Below, one piece after another: positions 34,346 to 42,872 of a stretch of 64,000 nucleotides of DNA. The stretch is taken from NCBI RefSeq assembly GCF_007858535.1, contig NZ_CP040174.1, forward strand, positions 2,108,001 through 2,172,000, in the 5' to 3' direction. How positions within the stretch are numbered: the stretch's first letter is position 1; every line of letters starts with the position of its first letter. The stretch is from Arthrobacter sp. UKPF54-2 (GTDB taxonomy: Bacteria > Actinomycetota > Actinomycetes > Actinomycetales > Micrococcaceae). The position numbers and the translations under genes were made by a program. Below the pieces are notes generated by a model. It did no database searches and had not been told where the DNA came from. It saw only the letters and a list, made by a program, of their open reading frames with translations.

Positions 34346-34767
34346 GGCCCTGCCTGAGGGCGCCCGGCTCCGTCCGCGGCTAGCGGTACTGAGCTAGGCC
34401 CGACCGCCGGGGCGAAGAATGGGCATGTAACACCCGCCGGCACAGGGAATGGGCATGTTTGTCGGTCGGCTGGGGACATGTCCAACGCCGAGCGCTAGCA
34501 ATGGACATAGTGCCAATATGTCCGCCCGCCAGCCCGAAGAATGGGCATGTCCGACGGGGCCGGCCCGAAGAATGGGCATGTCCCACCCGCCGGCGCCAAG
34601 AATGGGCATGTTCGTCGGTCGGCTGGGGACATGTCCGGTCCAGGACGCGAGCAATGGACATAGTGCCAATATGTCCACCCGCCGGCACGAAGAATGGGCA
34701 TGTCCCACCGGGCCGGCATCGAAACCACCCGATCACCAGGGTGCATCCAACGCCCGGCCCGCCGGAG
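34346..34767. repeat. Intergenic repeat cluster: six ATGGGCATGT motifs and two ~153-bp spaced units
   Basis: ATGGGCATGT occurs at 34419, 34449, 34541, 34572, 34602 and 34694, mostly preceded by AAGA or GA. Two larger units, 34447-34552 and 34600-34705 (offset 153 bp), each contain ATGGGCATGT, TCGGTCGGCTG, a palindrome GGACATGTCC (34474-34483, 34627-34636), an inverted pair GGACATA-N7-TATGTCC (34503-34523, 34656-34676) and a final ATGGGCATGTCC. Open frames through this region look like translated repeats and I see no gene. It is noncoding, between convergent genes. Confidence 0.85.
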
Positions 34768-35274
34768 TTAGTCCGGCAGCGGTCCGTGGTTGCCCTGGAT
34801 GTGGTCGAACACGAGGGTGGTCTCGGTGTGGCCCACCACCGGATCCGTTGCCAGGTTGTCCAGTACCCAGTCGCGCAGGTCCTCGGTGGTGGCGACGGCG
34901 ATGTGCAGCAGGTAGTCCACCGAGCCGGAGGTGTGGAAGGTGGAGAGCACGGCGGGCAGTTTCGGCACCCGGGCGGTGAAGCGGTCGATTTGTTCGCGGT
35001 CGTGGGCGCGCAGCCGGACGGCGATCAGCGCCTGCACCGAGCGGCCCACGGCGGCGAGGCTGAGTTTGGCTTCAAAGCCCTGGATGATGCCGCGATCGGA
35101 CAACGCCCGGGTGCGCATCAACGCCGTGGACGGGGCAATCCCCACCAGTTCGGCCAGGTGCTTGTTGGAGATCCGGGCGTCCGCGACCAGGGCGGCGAGG
35201 AGGCGCTCGTCAATGGCGTCCAGGGGTTCGCTGGTGCCTGCTGCGGGCCGAACATTCTTCGTGGGGGTGCTCAC
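34768..35274 (-). CDS. Lrp/AsnC-family transcriptional regulator
   Basis: This 168-aa protein has a winged helix-turn-helix (LDAIDERLLAALVADARISNKHLAELVGIAPSTALMRTRAL) followed by a RAM/ligand domain (LSTFHTSGSVDYLLHIAVATTEDL). GTG 35274 is chosen because AAGGAGG precedes it. It is divergent from the PLP enzyme at 35407, which suggests that it senses an amino acid such as methionine or cysteine and controls that enzyme. Confidence 0.93.
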   Translation of the reverse strand: MSTPTKNVRPAAGTSEPLDAIDERLLAALVADARISNKHLAELVGIAPSTALMRTRALSDRGIIQGFEAKLSLAAVGRSVQALIAVRLRAHDREQIDRFTARVPKLPAVLSTFHTSGSVDYLLHIAVATTEDLRDWVLDNLATDPVVGHTETTLVFDHIQGNHGPLPD

Positions 35275-35376
35275 GGATCCTCCTTGATGTGGTGTGAGTT
35301 CATCATAAACGGCCCTTTCCGGCAGTTCCATTCACAGCCCCTACAAAAGTCCGAATTAGTGCCAGATACTTACCGC

Positions 35377-35390
35377 ATTCAATGGTGAAT
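35377..35390. promoter_or_regulatory. Inverted repeat (ATTCA-N4-TGAAT), candidate Lrp/AsnC operator
   Basis: ATTCA and TGAAT flank ATGG in the A/T-rich gap between a divergent AsnC-type regulator and the PLP-enzyme gene, 16 bp before its start. AsnC-type proteins often bind such short palindromes near their target. This is inference from position and symmetry. Confidence 0.35.
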
Positions 35391-35406
35391 ATTCAAAAGG
35401 AGTACG

Positions 35407-36570
35407 GTGCTTTCTCAAGACTCGCTGGCGGTCCACGCCGGCCGGAACGGCCTGACGGAACTCGGCGTCCACGCTGTCCCGATCGATCTCTCCACCACGG
35501 CCCCGCTGCCCTCGGTCCACGACGGCGGACTCGCCTACGAACAGATGGCCACCGGCGGCCCGCATCTGGACGGCCAGAGCACGGTCTACCAGCGGCTGTG
35601 GAATCCCACCGTCGCCCGCTTCGAGGAAGGCGTCGCCCTGCTCGAGGCCACGGAAGAAGCCGTCGCATTTGCCACCGGCATGGCCGCCCTGAGCGCCGTG
35701 CTGCTCGCCGTCGTCGGCACCGGGAAGAAGCACGTGGTGGCGGTGCGCCCGCTCTACGGCGGCAGCGACCACCTGCTGGCCTCCGGGGTGCTCGGGACCG
35801 AGGTCACCTTCACCACCCCCGAGGGCATCCGCGCGGCGATGCGTCCCGACACCGGACTCGTCATCCTGGAAACCCCTGCCAACCCCAGCCTGGAGCTCGT
35901 CGACATTGCCGCCGCGGCGGCCGCGGCGGACGGGGTGCCGCTGCTCGTGGACAACACCTTCGCCACCCCCATCCTCCAGCAGCCCTACCGGCACGGGGCT
36001 GCGATGGTGCTGCACAGCGCCACCAAGTTCTTCGGCGGCCACGGCGACGCGATGGGCGGCGTCGTCGCCGCTTCCCCGGAGTGGGCCGTCCGGCTGCGCC
36101 AGATCCGCGCCATCACCGGCGGCATCCTGACGCCGTGGCCGGCGTACCTGCTGCACCGCGGGCTGGCCACATTGCCGGTCCGGGTGCGGGCGCAGCAGGC
36201 CGGTGCCGAGAAGGTCGCGGCCTCCCTCGCCGGGCACGAGCTGATCCGCCGGGTCTATTTCCCGGGCCTGCCGGAGTGTGATCCGCGGGGCCTGATCGGA
36301 ACGCAGATGGCGGGCCCCGGTTCGCTGCTGGCGTTTGAGCTGGCCAGTGCCGAGCACGCCGAGCGTGTCCCGGCCGCCGTCAGCATGATCACGCACGCCG
36401 TCTCGCTCGGCGGCATCGATACGCTGATCCAGCACCCCGCGGGGCTGACCCACCGGCCGGTGGCCGCGGAGGCCAAGCCGCACGCCAGCCTGCTGCGGCT
36501 GTCCGTGGGGCTGGAGGATCCGGCGGACATCGTGGCGGACCTGGTCCAGGCCCTCGAGGCAACCCGCTAG
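35407..36570 (+). CDS. Cys/Met-metabolism PLP enzyme (methionine gamma-lyase/cystathionine gamma-synthase type)
   Basis: This 387-aa protein starts SLAVHAGRNGLTE, as in trans-sulfuration enzymes. YQRLWNPTVARFEEGVALLEATEEAVAFATGMAA binds the cofactor phosphate. VILETPANPSLELVDIAAAA and VDNTFATPILQQP follow. The PLP Lys is in HSATKFFGGHGD, and SVGLEDPADIVADL ends the enzyme. The fold is certain; the exact reaction (methionine gamma-lyase, cystathionine beta/gamma-lyase or synthase) is not. AAGGAG lies before the GTG. It is paired with a divergent Lrp/AsnC regulator and converges with an MFS gene with a 4-nt stop overlap. Confidence 0.93.
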   Translation: MLSQDSLAVHAGRNGLTELGVHAVPIDLSTTAPLPSVHDGGLAYEQMATGGPHLDGQSTVYQRLWNPTVARFEEGVALLEATEEAVAFATGMAALSAVLLAVVGTGKKHVVAVRPLYGGSDHLLASGVLGTEVTFTTPEGIRAAMRPDTGLVILETPANPSLELVDIAAAAAAADGVPLLVDNTFATPILQQPYRHGAAMVLHSATKFFGGHGDAMGGVVAASPEWAVRLRQIRAITGGILTPWPAYLLHRGLATLPVRVRAQQAGAEKVAASLAGHELIRRVYFPGLPECDPRGLIGTQMAGPGSLLAFELASAEHAERVPAAVSMITHAVSLGGIDTLIQHPAGLTHRPVAAEAKPHASLLRLSVGLEDPADIVADLVQALEATR

Positions 36571-37859
36571 CGCGCCGCCGTCCCCGCCGGGGCCGCGCCC
36601 CGTGCCCCGGCGGGATGCACGACGGCGGTGATCACCGCCGTCGTGCAGGCCAGCCCCATCACTGACAGGGCAAGGGCCGCCCAGCCCAGGGACTGGAAGA
36701 GCAGTCCGCCGGCCCAGCCGATGACGCTCGAGCCCAAGTAATACGCGAGGTTGTACAGCGAGGCGGCCTGCGCGCGGCCGGTGCTGGCGATCACGCCGGT
36801 CCAGCCGGAGCCGATGCTGTGGGCGGCGAAGAAGCCGCCGGTGAACAGCAGCAGCCCGGCCAGAATCAGGCCCAGCTGCTGGGTCAGGGTCAGGGCCAGG
36901 CCGGCGACCATCAGTACGGTGCCGGCTACCAGCACATTGCGCCGGCCGAAGCGTACCGTCAGGCCGGCGGCCCAGCGGGCGGAGACGGTGCCGGAGAGGT
37001 AGGCCAGGAAGATCAGGCTGATCAGGGTGGCCGGCAGGCTGAACGGTTCGCCGGAGAGCCGGAAGCCAAGGTAGTTGTAGACCGCCACAAAGCCGCCCAT
37101 CAGCAGGAATGCCTGGACGTAGACGGCCAGCAGCCGCGGGTTCCGGGCATGCCCGGACAGCGTCGAGAGGGCGCCGCGGAAACCGCCGGCGGCAGCGGCG
37201 GTGAAGTTCCGGGCGGGCGGCACCAGGATCAGGAAAAGGACGGCCGCGGCCGTGGCCATGACGGAAACCGCCAGCGCCGCGGCCCGCCAGCCCCACAGGT
37301 CACCGACCGGGCCGGCGACGAGCCGCCCCGCCAGCCCGCCGAGCGTGGTGCCCGCAACGTAGGTGCCGGCGGCCAGTGCGGCATGGGCCTTATTGACTTC
37401 CTCGTTGAGGTAGGCGATGGCGATGGCCGGGATGCCGCCCAGCGCCATACCCTCGGCCATCCGCAGGCCCAGCAGGACCGGAAAGCTCGGTGCCAGCGGG
37501 GCCAGCAGCCCCAGCACCGTGGCCGCCGAGATGCCCCAGGCCATGGCACGGACCCGGCCAATCCGGTCGGCGAGGAAGGACCACGGGAGCACGGTCACGG
37601 CCAGGCCCACGGTGGCCAGCGAGATGGTCAGGGCCGCCTCGGCCGCCGTCACCTGCAGCTCGCGGGCGATGAGCGGCAACACGGCCTGGGTGGAGTACAG
37701 CTGGGCGAACGCGGCGACGCCGGCGAAGGCGAGGCCGGCAAGGATCCGGCGGTAGGCAGCCGAACCCTTCGGATGGCCCGCCCACCCGGGATTGCCGGCG
37801 CGGGCCGCCGCCCCGACACTGGCTGCGGAGGGGGAGGGGCTGAGCGGGAGGCGGGACAT
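36567..37859 (-). CDS. MFS transporter (YnfM/Bcr-type)
   Basis: This 430-aa protein has about 12 helices. LAFAGVAAFAQLYSTQAVLPLIARELQVT and WSFLADRIGRVRAMAWGI (MFS loop motif), LGLRMAEGMALGGIPAIAIAYLNEEV and a second half from FLLMGGFVAVYNYLGFRLSG resemble the inner-membrane YnfM group. TAATCT stands 6 nt before the ATG on the complement (leaderless). It is divergent from a LysR-type regulator at 37952, which may control it. Confidence 0.92.
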   Translation of the reverse strand: MSRLPLSPSPSAASVGAAARAGNPGWAGHPKGSAAYRRILAGLAFAGVAAFAQLYSTQAVLPLIARELQVTAAEAALTISLATVGLAVTVLPWSFLADRIGRVRAMAWGISAATVLGLLAPLAPSFPVLLGLRMAEGMALGGIPAIAIAYLNEEVNKAHAALAAGTYVAGTTLGGLAGRLVAGPVGDLWGWRAAALAVSVMATAAAVLFLILVPPARNFTAAAAGGFRGALSTLSGHARNPRLLAVYVQAFLLMGGFVAVYNYLGFRLSGEPFSLPATLISLIFLAYLSGTVSARWAAGLTVRFGRRNVLVAGTVLMVAGLALTLTQQLGLILAGLLLFTGGFFAAHSIGSGWTGVIASTGRAQAASLYNLAYYLGSSVIGWAGGLLFQSLGWAALALSVMGLACTTAVITAVVHPAGARGAAPAGTAAR

Positions 37860-37951
37860 TCCACCAGATTAGGCGTCCGAAAGACATGCTTCCAATGCAT
37901 GTTTTCTATAAGATCAATAGCAAATTTGGAACAATTTAGGAGCCGGGTGCC

Positions 37952-38935
37952 GTGGACGTGCAGCATAAGCAGCTGGTCCAGCTGCTGCCCCTGCTGCCGC
38001 TGCTCGCCGAGCTCGGCCGCACCCAGCACATCACCGCGACCGCCGAGGTGCTGGGGCTGCCCCAATCCACGGTGAGCCGGGCCGTCGCGCGGGCCGGCGC
38101 CATCATCGGCACCGAGTTGCTGATCCGCGACGGCCGCGGCGTGCGGCTGACCGCCGCGGCCAAGGCCCTCCTGCCGCACATCGAGGCGGCGCTGGGCGAG
38201 TTCCAGGCCGGGCTGGACCTGGTCCGGCACGAGTCCGAGGTGGTGCGCGGACGCATCGCGGTCTCCTTCCAGCACACCTTCGGGGAGGCGATGCTGCCGC
38301 TGCTGATCAGCGCGTTCCGGCAACGGCATCCCCAGCCGGCCTTTGACCTCAGCCAGGGCGCGCGGGACGGCTGCCTGGCCGAACTGGCCGCGGGCGACGC
38401 CGACCTGGCCCTGACCGCACCCGTCGCGGCGCCGAGCAGACTGATCTCCTCGGCCCGCCTCTACCGCGAGCCGCTGCGTCTGGTGGTGCACCATTCACAC
38501 CCGCTGGCCACGCGCCGCCGGGCCCGGCTCGCGGAGATCCGGCACGACCCGTTCGTGGCGATGGGGCCGGGTTACGGCATGCGCTCGCTGACGGACGCAC
38601 TGTTCCGGGAAGCGGGCTTCCGGCCCCGCATCGCTTTCGAAAGCCAGGACTCCCACACGGCCAGGGGACTCGTCTCGGCCGGACTCGGCGTCAGCATCCT
38701 GCCGCCCGGCGGGCTGGCCCCCGGACGCCACACCCCGGCGCAGCCCGGCGAGCTGGGCTGGGTGGAGCTGGCGCTGGACTCCGGGCTGGCGTTCCGCGAG
38801 ATCGGCCTGGCCTGGCGGGAGCGGCGCGGGGGAGCGGACGCCGAACCGGACCCGGTGCGGCTGTTCCGGGAACTGGTGCTCAGCGAGGGCCCGGCGCTGC
38901 TGGCCGGGTTTGTCCGCGGCCGCTCCGGCAACTGA
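37952..38935 (+). CDS. LysR-type transcriptional regulator
   Basis: This 327-aa protein has an N-terminal winged HTH (LLAELGRTQHITATAEVLGLPQSTVSRAVARAGAIIGTELLI) and the linker RDGRGVRLTAAAKALLPHIEAAL. The periplasmic-binding-fold effector domain begins at VRGRIAVSFQHTFGEAMLPLLISAF. AGGAG lies upstream of the GTG. The gene is divergent from the YnfM-type exporter, with an intergenic A/T-rich region containing the likely LysR operator. The effector is unknown. Confidence 0.95.
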   Translation: MDVQHKQLVQLLPLLPLLAELGRTQHITATAEVLGLPQSTVSRAVARAGAIIGTELLIRDGRGVRLTAAAKALLPHIEAALGEFQAGLDLVRHESEVVRGRIAVSFQHTFGEAMLPLLISAFRQRHPQPAFDLSQGARDGCLAELAAGDADLALTAPVAAPSRLISSARLYREPLRLVVHHSHPLATRRRARLAEIRHDPFVAMGPGYGMRSLTDALFREAGFRPRIAFESQDSHTARGLVSAGLGVSILPPGGLAPGRHTPAQPGELGWVELALDSGLAFREIGLAWRERRGGADAEPDPVRLFRELVLSEGPALLAGFVRGRSGN

Positions 38936-39063
38936 CCCGGCGACTCCGCGTCGGGTCAGCCGTCGCCGCCACCGTCGTTCGCTCGCGGGTTCCGTCCGGG
39001 CTCGACGTTTCCACACGGCGAGCCCGGAGCGAAGCCGCGAGCCGGCGCACCGGCGACGCCGCC

Positions 39064-40109
39064 TCAGCCCAGCAGCCCCGCCATGACCTCCGCGACCGAA
39101 CCCGCCCGAGCCTGCTGCCAGCCGGTGCCGGCCCAGAGATTGAGCCTCTCCGGGTCCCCGGCGGCGGCAGCGGCTGCCCGCAGCGGGGCGGTGAGGTGGT
39201 GCACGGCCGGGTAGGCCTCCGGCGCGTCGGGGTGGTCCCGGACAAACTCATTGACCAGCGCCCTCGCCCAGCGCCCGGTGAAGGCCCGGGTCAGTTCGGT
39301 CTGCGTGAAGTGCGGGCTGGCCAGCGCATCCTTGTGCAGCTGCCGCGCGCCGCTCTCGTCCGTGCGCAGGAAGGCGGTGCCCAGCTGGCCCGTCTCGGCC
39401 CCCGCGGCACGCGCCCGGTCCAGGTCCGCGGCGTCCATGATCCCGCCGGCCGCCGCGAGGGGGAGCTCGACGGCGGCGCGCACCGCCGCGACCAGCTCCG
39501 CCGTCGTTCCCCGAGCCGCGGGACCCCCGGCGGAACCCCCTGCAGCGGAACCCGGCAGGAATGCTGCGCTGTGGCCCCCGGCGCACGCATGCTGCACCAC
39601 CAGGGCGTCCACGCCCTGCTCGGCCGCCTGCCGGGCCTCGGCCACCGAGGTGACCGTGGCCAGCACCGCCGACCCGGCCCGCTGCAAAGCACGGACCACC
39701 GCCGCGCCGGGAAGCCCGAACGCGAAACTGACCAGCTCCACCGGGTCGGCCAGCAGGGCATCGATCTTGCCCTGCCACTCTCGTCGTCATCGAGGCGCAA
39801 TGGCGGCAGCTCCACACCGTAACGCGCGGCATCGGCACGCAGCTCCAGCTGGTACTCCTCGAGCACAGCCAGGGCGGCCGCGGACGGAGCCAGCTGGGCC
39901 GGGTCCGGGACGAATACATTCATGCCGAACCGCGCGCCGGAGACGCGGGCGGCACGGATGTCCGCCTGCATGGCGGCAACGCCCCTATAACCGGCCGCCA
40001 GGAAGCCCAGGCCCCCGGCCGCGTGCACGGCTGCCACGAACGCCGGCGTGGACGTCCCTCCCGCCATCGGGGCGGCGACAACCCGGGTGCCAAAGAGACC
40101 GTGCGACAT
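39064..40109 (-). pseudogene. Nitronate monooxygenase/2-nitropropane dioxygenase-like, frameshifted
   Basis: The N-terminal part starts at ATG 40109 (AGGAGAAAGCA before it) and reads MSHGLFGTRVVAAPMAGGTS, with FGMNVFVPDPAQLAP. The C-terminal part reads VELVSFAFGLPG, DALVVQHACAGGHSAAF (FMN-binding) and LAAAGGIMDAADLDRA. They are in different frames. The join is near 39778-39782, where a GAGAG run looks like a 2-nt insertion or 1-nt deletion (LRLDDDE followed in the other frame by WQGKIDALLADP). Either it is a genuine recent pseudogene or a sequencing error; everything else looks intact. Confidence 0.88.
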
Positions 40110-40133
40110 TGCTTTCTCCTGCCAGTGATTCAG

Positions 40134-40139
40134 TAGGCT
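40134..40139 (+). promoter_or_regulatory. Putative -10 box (TAGGCT) for the BadF-type kinase
   Basis: TAGGCT ends exactly 6 nt before GTG 40146, the same arrangement as for guaA. A leaderless mRNA is likely. Confidence 0.5.
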
Positions 40140-40145
40140 GTTCCG

Positions 40146-41078
40146 GTGACCCATTCTGACATCCCGGCCTCGCCGGCAGCCTCCGCCTCCGTCGCTTCCG
40201 GTGCCGTGATCGGACTCGATATCGGCGGGACCAAGACCCGCGGGGTCCGCTTCGAGGCCGGAACGCCGGTGGCGGACGAATCGGTCGGCAGCGCCAACGT
40301 CCAGAACGTCAGCCAGGACGAGGCCGTCCGGAACCTGGCGGAACTTTTCGGCCGGATCGGCGGGGGAGACGTCGCCCAGGTCTACGCCGGAGCGGGCGGC
40401 ATCGACACCGACGACGACGCCGCGGCGCTCGCCGCGCTGATCGCCCCGCACGTGCCGGGCGCCAAGGTCACCGTGGTCCACGACTCCCGCCTGCTGCTGG
40501 CCGCCGGCGGTGCCAGCACCGGCGTCGCCGTCATTGCCGGAACCGGCTCGGCCGCGTGGGGCAAGAACAGCCGCGGCGCCGAGGCCCGGGCCGGCGGTTG
40601 GGGCTACCTGCTCGGCGACGAAGGCAGCGGCTACTGGCTGGGCCGCGAAGCCGTGCGCCACAGCCTGCGCCGGATGAACCAGGGGCTGGAACCGGATGAG
40701 CTGACCCGTGCCCTGCTGGACTCCTGCGGGGTGGACCACCCAAACAAACTGATTGCGCTGTTTCACTCGCCCCGGACCGGGCGCCGCTTCTGGGCCCAGC
40801 GCGCCCGGCTCGTCGTCGAAGCCGCCGACGCCGGCCACGCACCGAGCCGGGCGCTGATCGAGCAGGCCGGCCGCGACCTCGCGGGCCTCGCCGAACAGAC
40901 CGTCCGGCAGCTGGGCATCGAGGGCCCGGTGATCCTGGGCAGCGGCCTCGGCATGAACGTGCCGCGGCTGCAGGACGCGTTCCGCGGGGCCCTGGCCGGC
41001 GCCGGGATCACCGATGTCCGGGTCCTGCAGCAGGAGCCGGTGTTCGGTGTACTCCAGCTCGTCGCCGAGCAGGGCTAG
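40146..41078 (+). CDS. N-acetylglucosamine kinase-like protein (BadF/BadG/BcrA/BcrD ATPase family)
   Basis: This 310-aa protein of the ASKHA fold has AVIGLDIGGTKTRGVRFE (phosphate-1 loop), VVHDSRLLLAAGG and GVAVIAGTGSAAWGK (phosphate-2 region), with GWGYLLGDEGSGYWLG as the typical NagK motif. It probably phosphorylates GlcNAc or a related amino sugar in cell-wall recycling; the substrate is inferred from the family. The GTG start follows the TAGGCT box. It is divergent from the frameshifted monooxygenase gene. Confidence 0.92.
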   Translation: MTHSDIPASPAASASVASGAVIGLDIGGTKTRGVRFEAGTPVADESVGSANVQNVSQDEAVRNLAELFGRIGGGDVAQVYAGAGGIDTDDDAAALAALIAPHVPGAKVTVVHDSRLLLAAGGASTGVAVIAGTGSAAWGKNSRGAEARAGGWGYLLGDEGSGYWLGREAVRHSLRRMNQGLEPDELTRALLDSCGVDHPNKLIALFHSPRTGRRFWAQRARLVVEAADAGHAPSRALIEQAGRDLAGLAEQTVRQLGIEGPVILGSGLGMNVPRLQDAFRGALAGAGITDVRVLQQEPVFGVLQLVAEQG

Positions 41079-41085
41079 CGCACAA

Positions 41086-42114
41086 CTACTGCCGGCGCCG
41101 GGGGCGCAACGGGACCCCGGGCAGCGGCGGAGCCGGGATCCGCCCGGCCTCGGCGCCGGCGTCGGGGCCGTGCCCGCGCACCAGCCCGAACCGCGCCCGC
41201 GCCGCGTCGTCGTCCGGGAGACCGGCCTGGGCTTCCCAGTCCAGCCGCGACTGCTCCACCTCCTCGTGGCTGCGGCCCACGAAGTTCCACCACATCAGCA
41301 GTTCCTCCTCGAACGGCTCGCCGCCCAGCAGCACAAAACGGGTGCCCGGCGCGGCGTCGAGGTCCAGGCGGCTGCGCCCGGTGCCCAAGTAGCCCAGCGG
41401 CCCCGGCGCCACCACGTCCTGGCCGTCCAGCGACAGTGTCCCGTCGAGCACCAGCACGGCGTGTTCGAAGCCCGGGTCCAGCGGCAGGCTGATCCGGCCG
41501 GCGCAGCTGATGTCGGCGCCCACAATCGGGGAGTACACCGTCGCCGGGGAGGTGGCGCCAGCGAGGGTTCCCACGATGACCGTCGCGGTGAAGCCGTCGC
41601 CGCGGACCACGGGAAGCTCGCGGTGCTGTTCAAAGGCCGGGGCACGGTGCCGTTCGGCGTCGGGCAGCGCAACCCACAGCTGCAGCCCCCGCTGCAGCGG
41701 CAGTTCGTGCTCCGCCCCGCCTGCTGGAAGTACCGCGAACTCGGAGTGCGAGACGCCGTGGCCGGCGGTCATGATGTTCAGCTCGCCCGGGCGGACCAGC
41801 ACGTCGCTGCCCACGCTGTCCCGGTGGCGGATGGTGCCGGCCAGCGGCCAGGTGACGGTCTGCAGCCCGGTGTGCGGGTGCGGCAGTACCGACATCGCCA
41901 CCCGGTCCGGGCCGAAGCTGTCCAGGAAACACCACGCACCCACGGTCGGCAGCCCGCGCTGCGGCAGCGTCCGGGAGACGTTCATGGCGCGGACCCCGCC
42001 GAGCGGGACCTCACGGGCCGGCCACAGTTGCAGGCACGGCCCGCTCGCGGCGCCCGCCACACTGTGGGCGGCCGGGCAGACTTCTTCGGGCGGAAGGACT
42101 TCGAGATTGGTCAC
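41086..42114 (-). CDS. Pirin-family protein
   Basis: This 342-aa bicupin starts MTNLEVLPPEEV. The first cupin has DSFGPDRVAMSVLPHPHTGLQTVTWPL, in which the His/His pair and nearby Glu/His bind iron, and PGELNIMTAGHGVSHSEFA. C-terminal cupin elements follow (HAVLVLDGTLSLDGQDV), and a region near GGEPFEEELLMWWNFVGRSHEE is typical of bacterial pirins. GTG 42114 is fixed by TAGAGT exactly 6 nt upstream on the complement. Function (quercetinase-like or redox sensing) is unknown. Confidence 0.94.
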   Translation of the reverse strand: MTNLEVLPPEEVCPAAHSVAGAASGPCLQLWPAREVPLGGVRAMNVSRTLPQRGLPTVGAWCFLDSFGPDRVAMSVLPHPHTGLQTVTWPLAGTIRHRDSVGSDVLVRPGELNIMTAGHGVSHSEFAVLPAGGAEHELPLQRGLQLWVALPDAERHRAPAFEQHRELPVVRGDGFTATVIVGTLAGATSPATVYSPIVGADISCAGRISLPLDPGFEHAVLVLDGTLSLDGQDVVAPGPLGYLGTGRSRLDLDAAPGTRFVLLGGEPFEEELLMWWNFVGRSHEEVEQSRLDWEAQAGLPDDDAARARFGLVRGHGPDAGAEAGRIPAPPLPGVPLRPRRRQ

Positions 42115-42167
42115 CCTCAAACTCTAGGGCCCGGACGGGAGATCCGGCAGGGCCCGCGCTGCGCCGT

Positions 42168-42173
42168 TAGGCT
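42168..42173 (+). promoter_or_regulatory. Putative -10 box (TAGGCT) for the Nudix gene
   Basis: TAGGCT ends exactly 6 nt before ATG 42180. No ribosome-binding site is present, so translation would be leaderless. Confidence 0.5.
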
Positions 42174-42179
42174 GGTTCA

Positions 42180-42632
42180 ATGACCCTCCCATTCGACACC
42201 CGCCCAGCCGCCTACGCCGTCATTGTCCGCGACGACAGCCTCCTGCTGGCGTACTGGAAGCAGGGCGGCCGCGAAGGCTGGACCCTGCCCGGCGGTGGCC
42301 TGGACCTCGCCGAGCATCCGGTGGACGGGTGCCGCCGGGAAATCCACGAGGAGACCGGGTACGACGCCCGGATCGGCGCCCTGCTCGGGATCGACGTCGG
42401 GCACTGGCCGGCCGAGACCCGGCTCGACGGCGGCCAGCGGGACTTCCAGTCGCTGCGGCTCGTCTACGAGGCGAGCGTCAGCGGCGGCGAACTGCGCCAC
42501 GAGGTGGGCGGCAGCACCACCCACGCTGCGTGGATCCCGCTGGCCGAGGTGGCGGGCCTGAACCGGGTCTCGCTGGTGGATGCCGGGCTCCGCCTCTACC
42601 GCGAGCGGCCGCTGGACGGCAAACTCGTGTGA
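42180..42632 (+). CDS. Nudix hydrolase
   Basis: This 150-aa protein carries a perfect Nudix box, GGLDLAEHPVDGCRREIHEETGY (G-x5-E-x7-R-E-x2-x-E-E-x-G). It hydrolyses a nucleoside diphosphate linked to some moiety. W-T-L-P-G-G-G and the final AGLRLYRERPL are usual for MutT-like enzymes. The substrate cannot be told. It is divergent from the pirin gene. Confidence 0.94.
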   Translation: MTLPFDTRPAAYAVIVRDDSLLLAYWKQGGREGWTLPGGGLDLAEHPVDGCRREIHEETGYDARIGALLGIDVGHWPAETRLDGGQRDFQSLRLVYEASVSGGELRHEVGGSTTHAAWIPLAEVAGLNRVSLVDAGLRLYRERPLDGKLV

Positions 42633-42719
42633 CAAAAAGCTGGCCACCCGCGGTGCGGACGGCTAGCCTAGAGACACCGCGGCCGGGATGGCCGCCAGAC
42701 GGCCGGGGAGGTGGAAGTG

Positions 42720-42800
42720 ATGACTGCAACGGATCTGCGCGCACCGCGCACAACCTCAAACCACTTCATCATTCCTGCCCCGCACGTCCGCACTTCCTAG
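42720..42800 (+). CDS. Candidate 26-codon leader ORF upstream of rsgA
   Basis: The frame begins ATG ACT GCA ACG and ends with TAG at 42798. The peptide is MTATDLRAPRTTSNHFIIPA and six more residues (PHVRTS). A very strong GGGGAGG box lies about 8 nt upstream of the start (42706-42712). A plausible promoter (TGGCCA-17-TAGCCT) lies at 42641-42669. It has no homologue that I recognise. The strong ribosome-binding site on so short a frame, just before rsgA, suggests a translated leader. It could equally be chance. Confidence 0.3.
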   Translation: MTATDLRAPRTTSNHFIIPAPHVRTS

Positions 42801-42872
42801 CCCACCACAGCTGACCGGTCCGGCTGACCGCAGCGGGCAGCGCGCTTTCCGGGGCCCAGCAAAGGGTTTCCA

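Noticed and set aside
34419..34703. CRISPR array from the repeated ATGGGCATGT motif
   Set aside because: The spacing is irregular (30, 92, 31, 30 and 92 bp), spacers are repeated instead of unique, the repeat is too short, and no cas gene is nearby.
34449..35388. Long open frames through the repeat cluster and over the AsnC gene
   Set aside because: Their translations are the repeats read in frame (NGHV, WACP) and the antisense of the regulator gene; no start site or family support.
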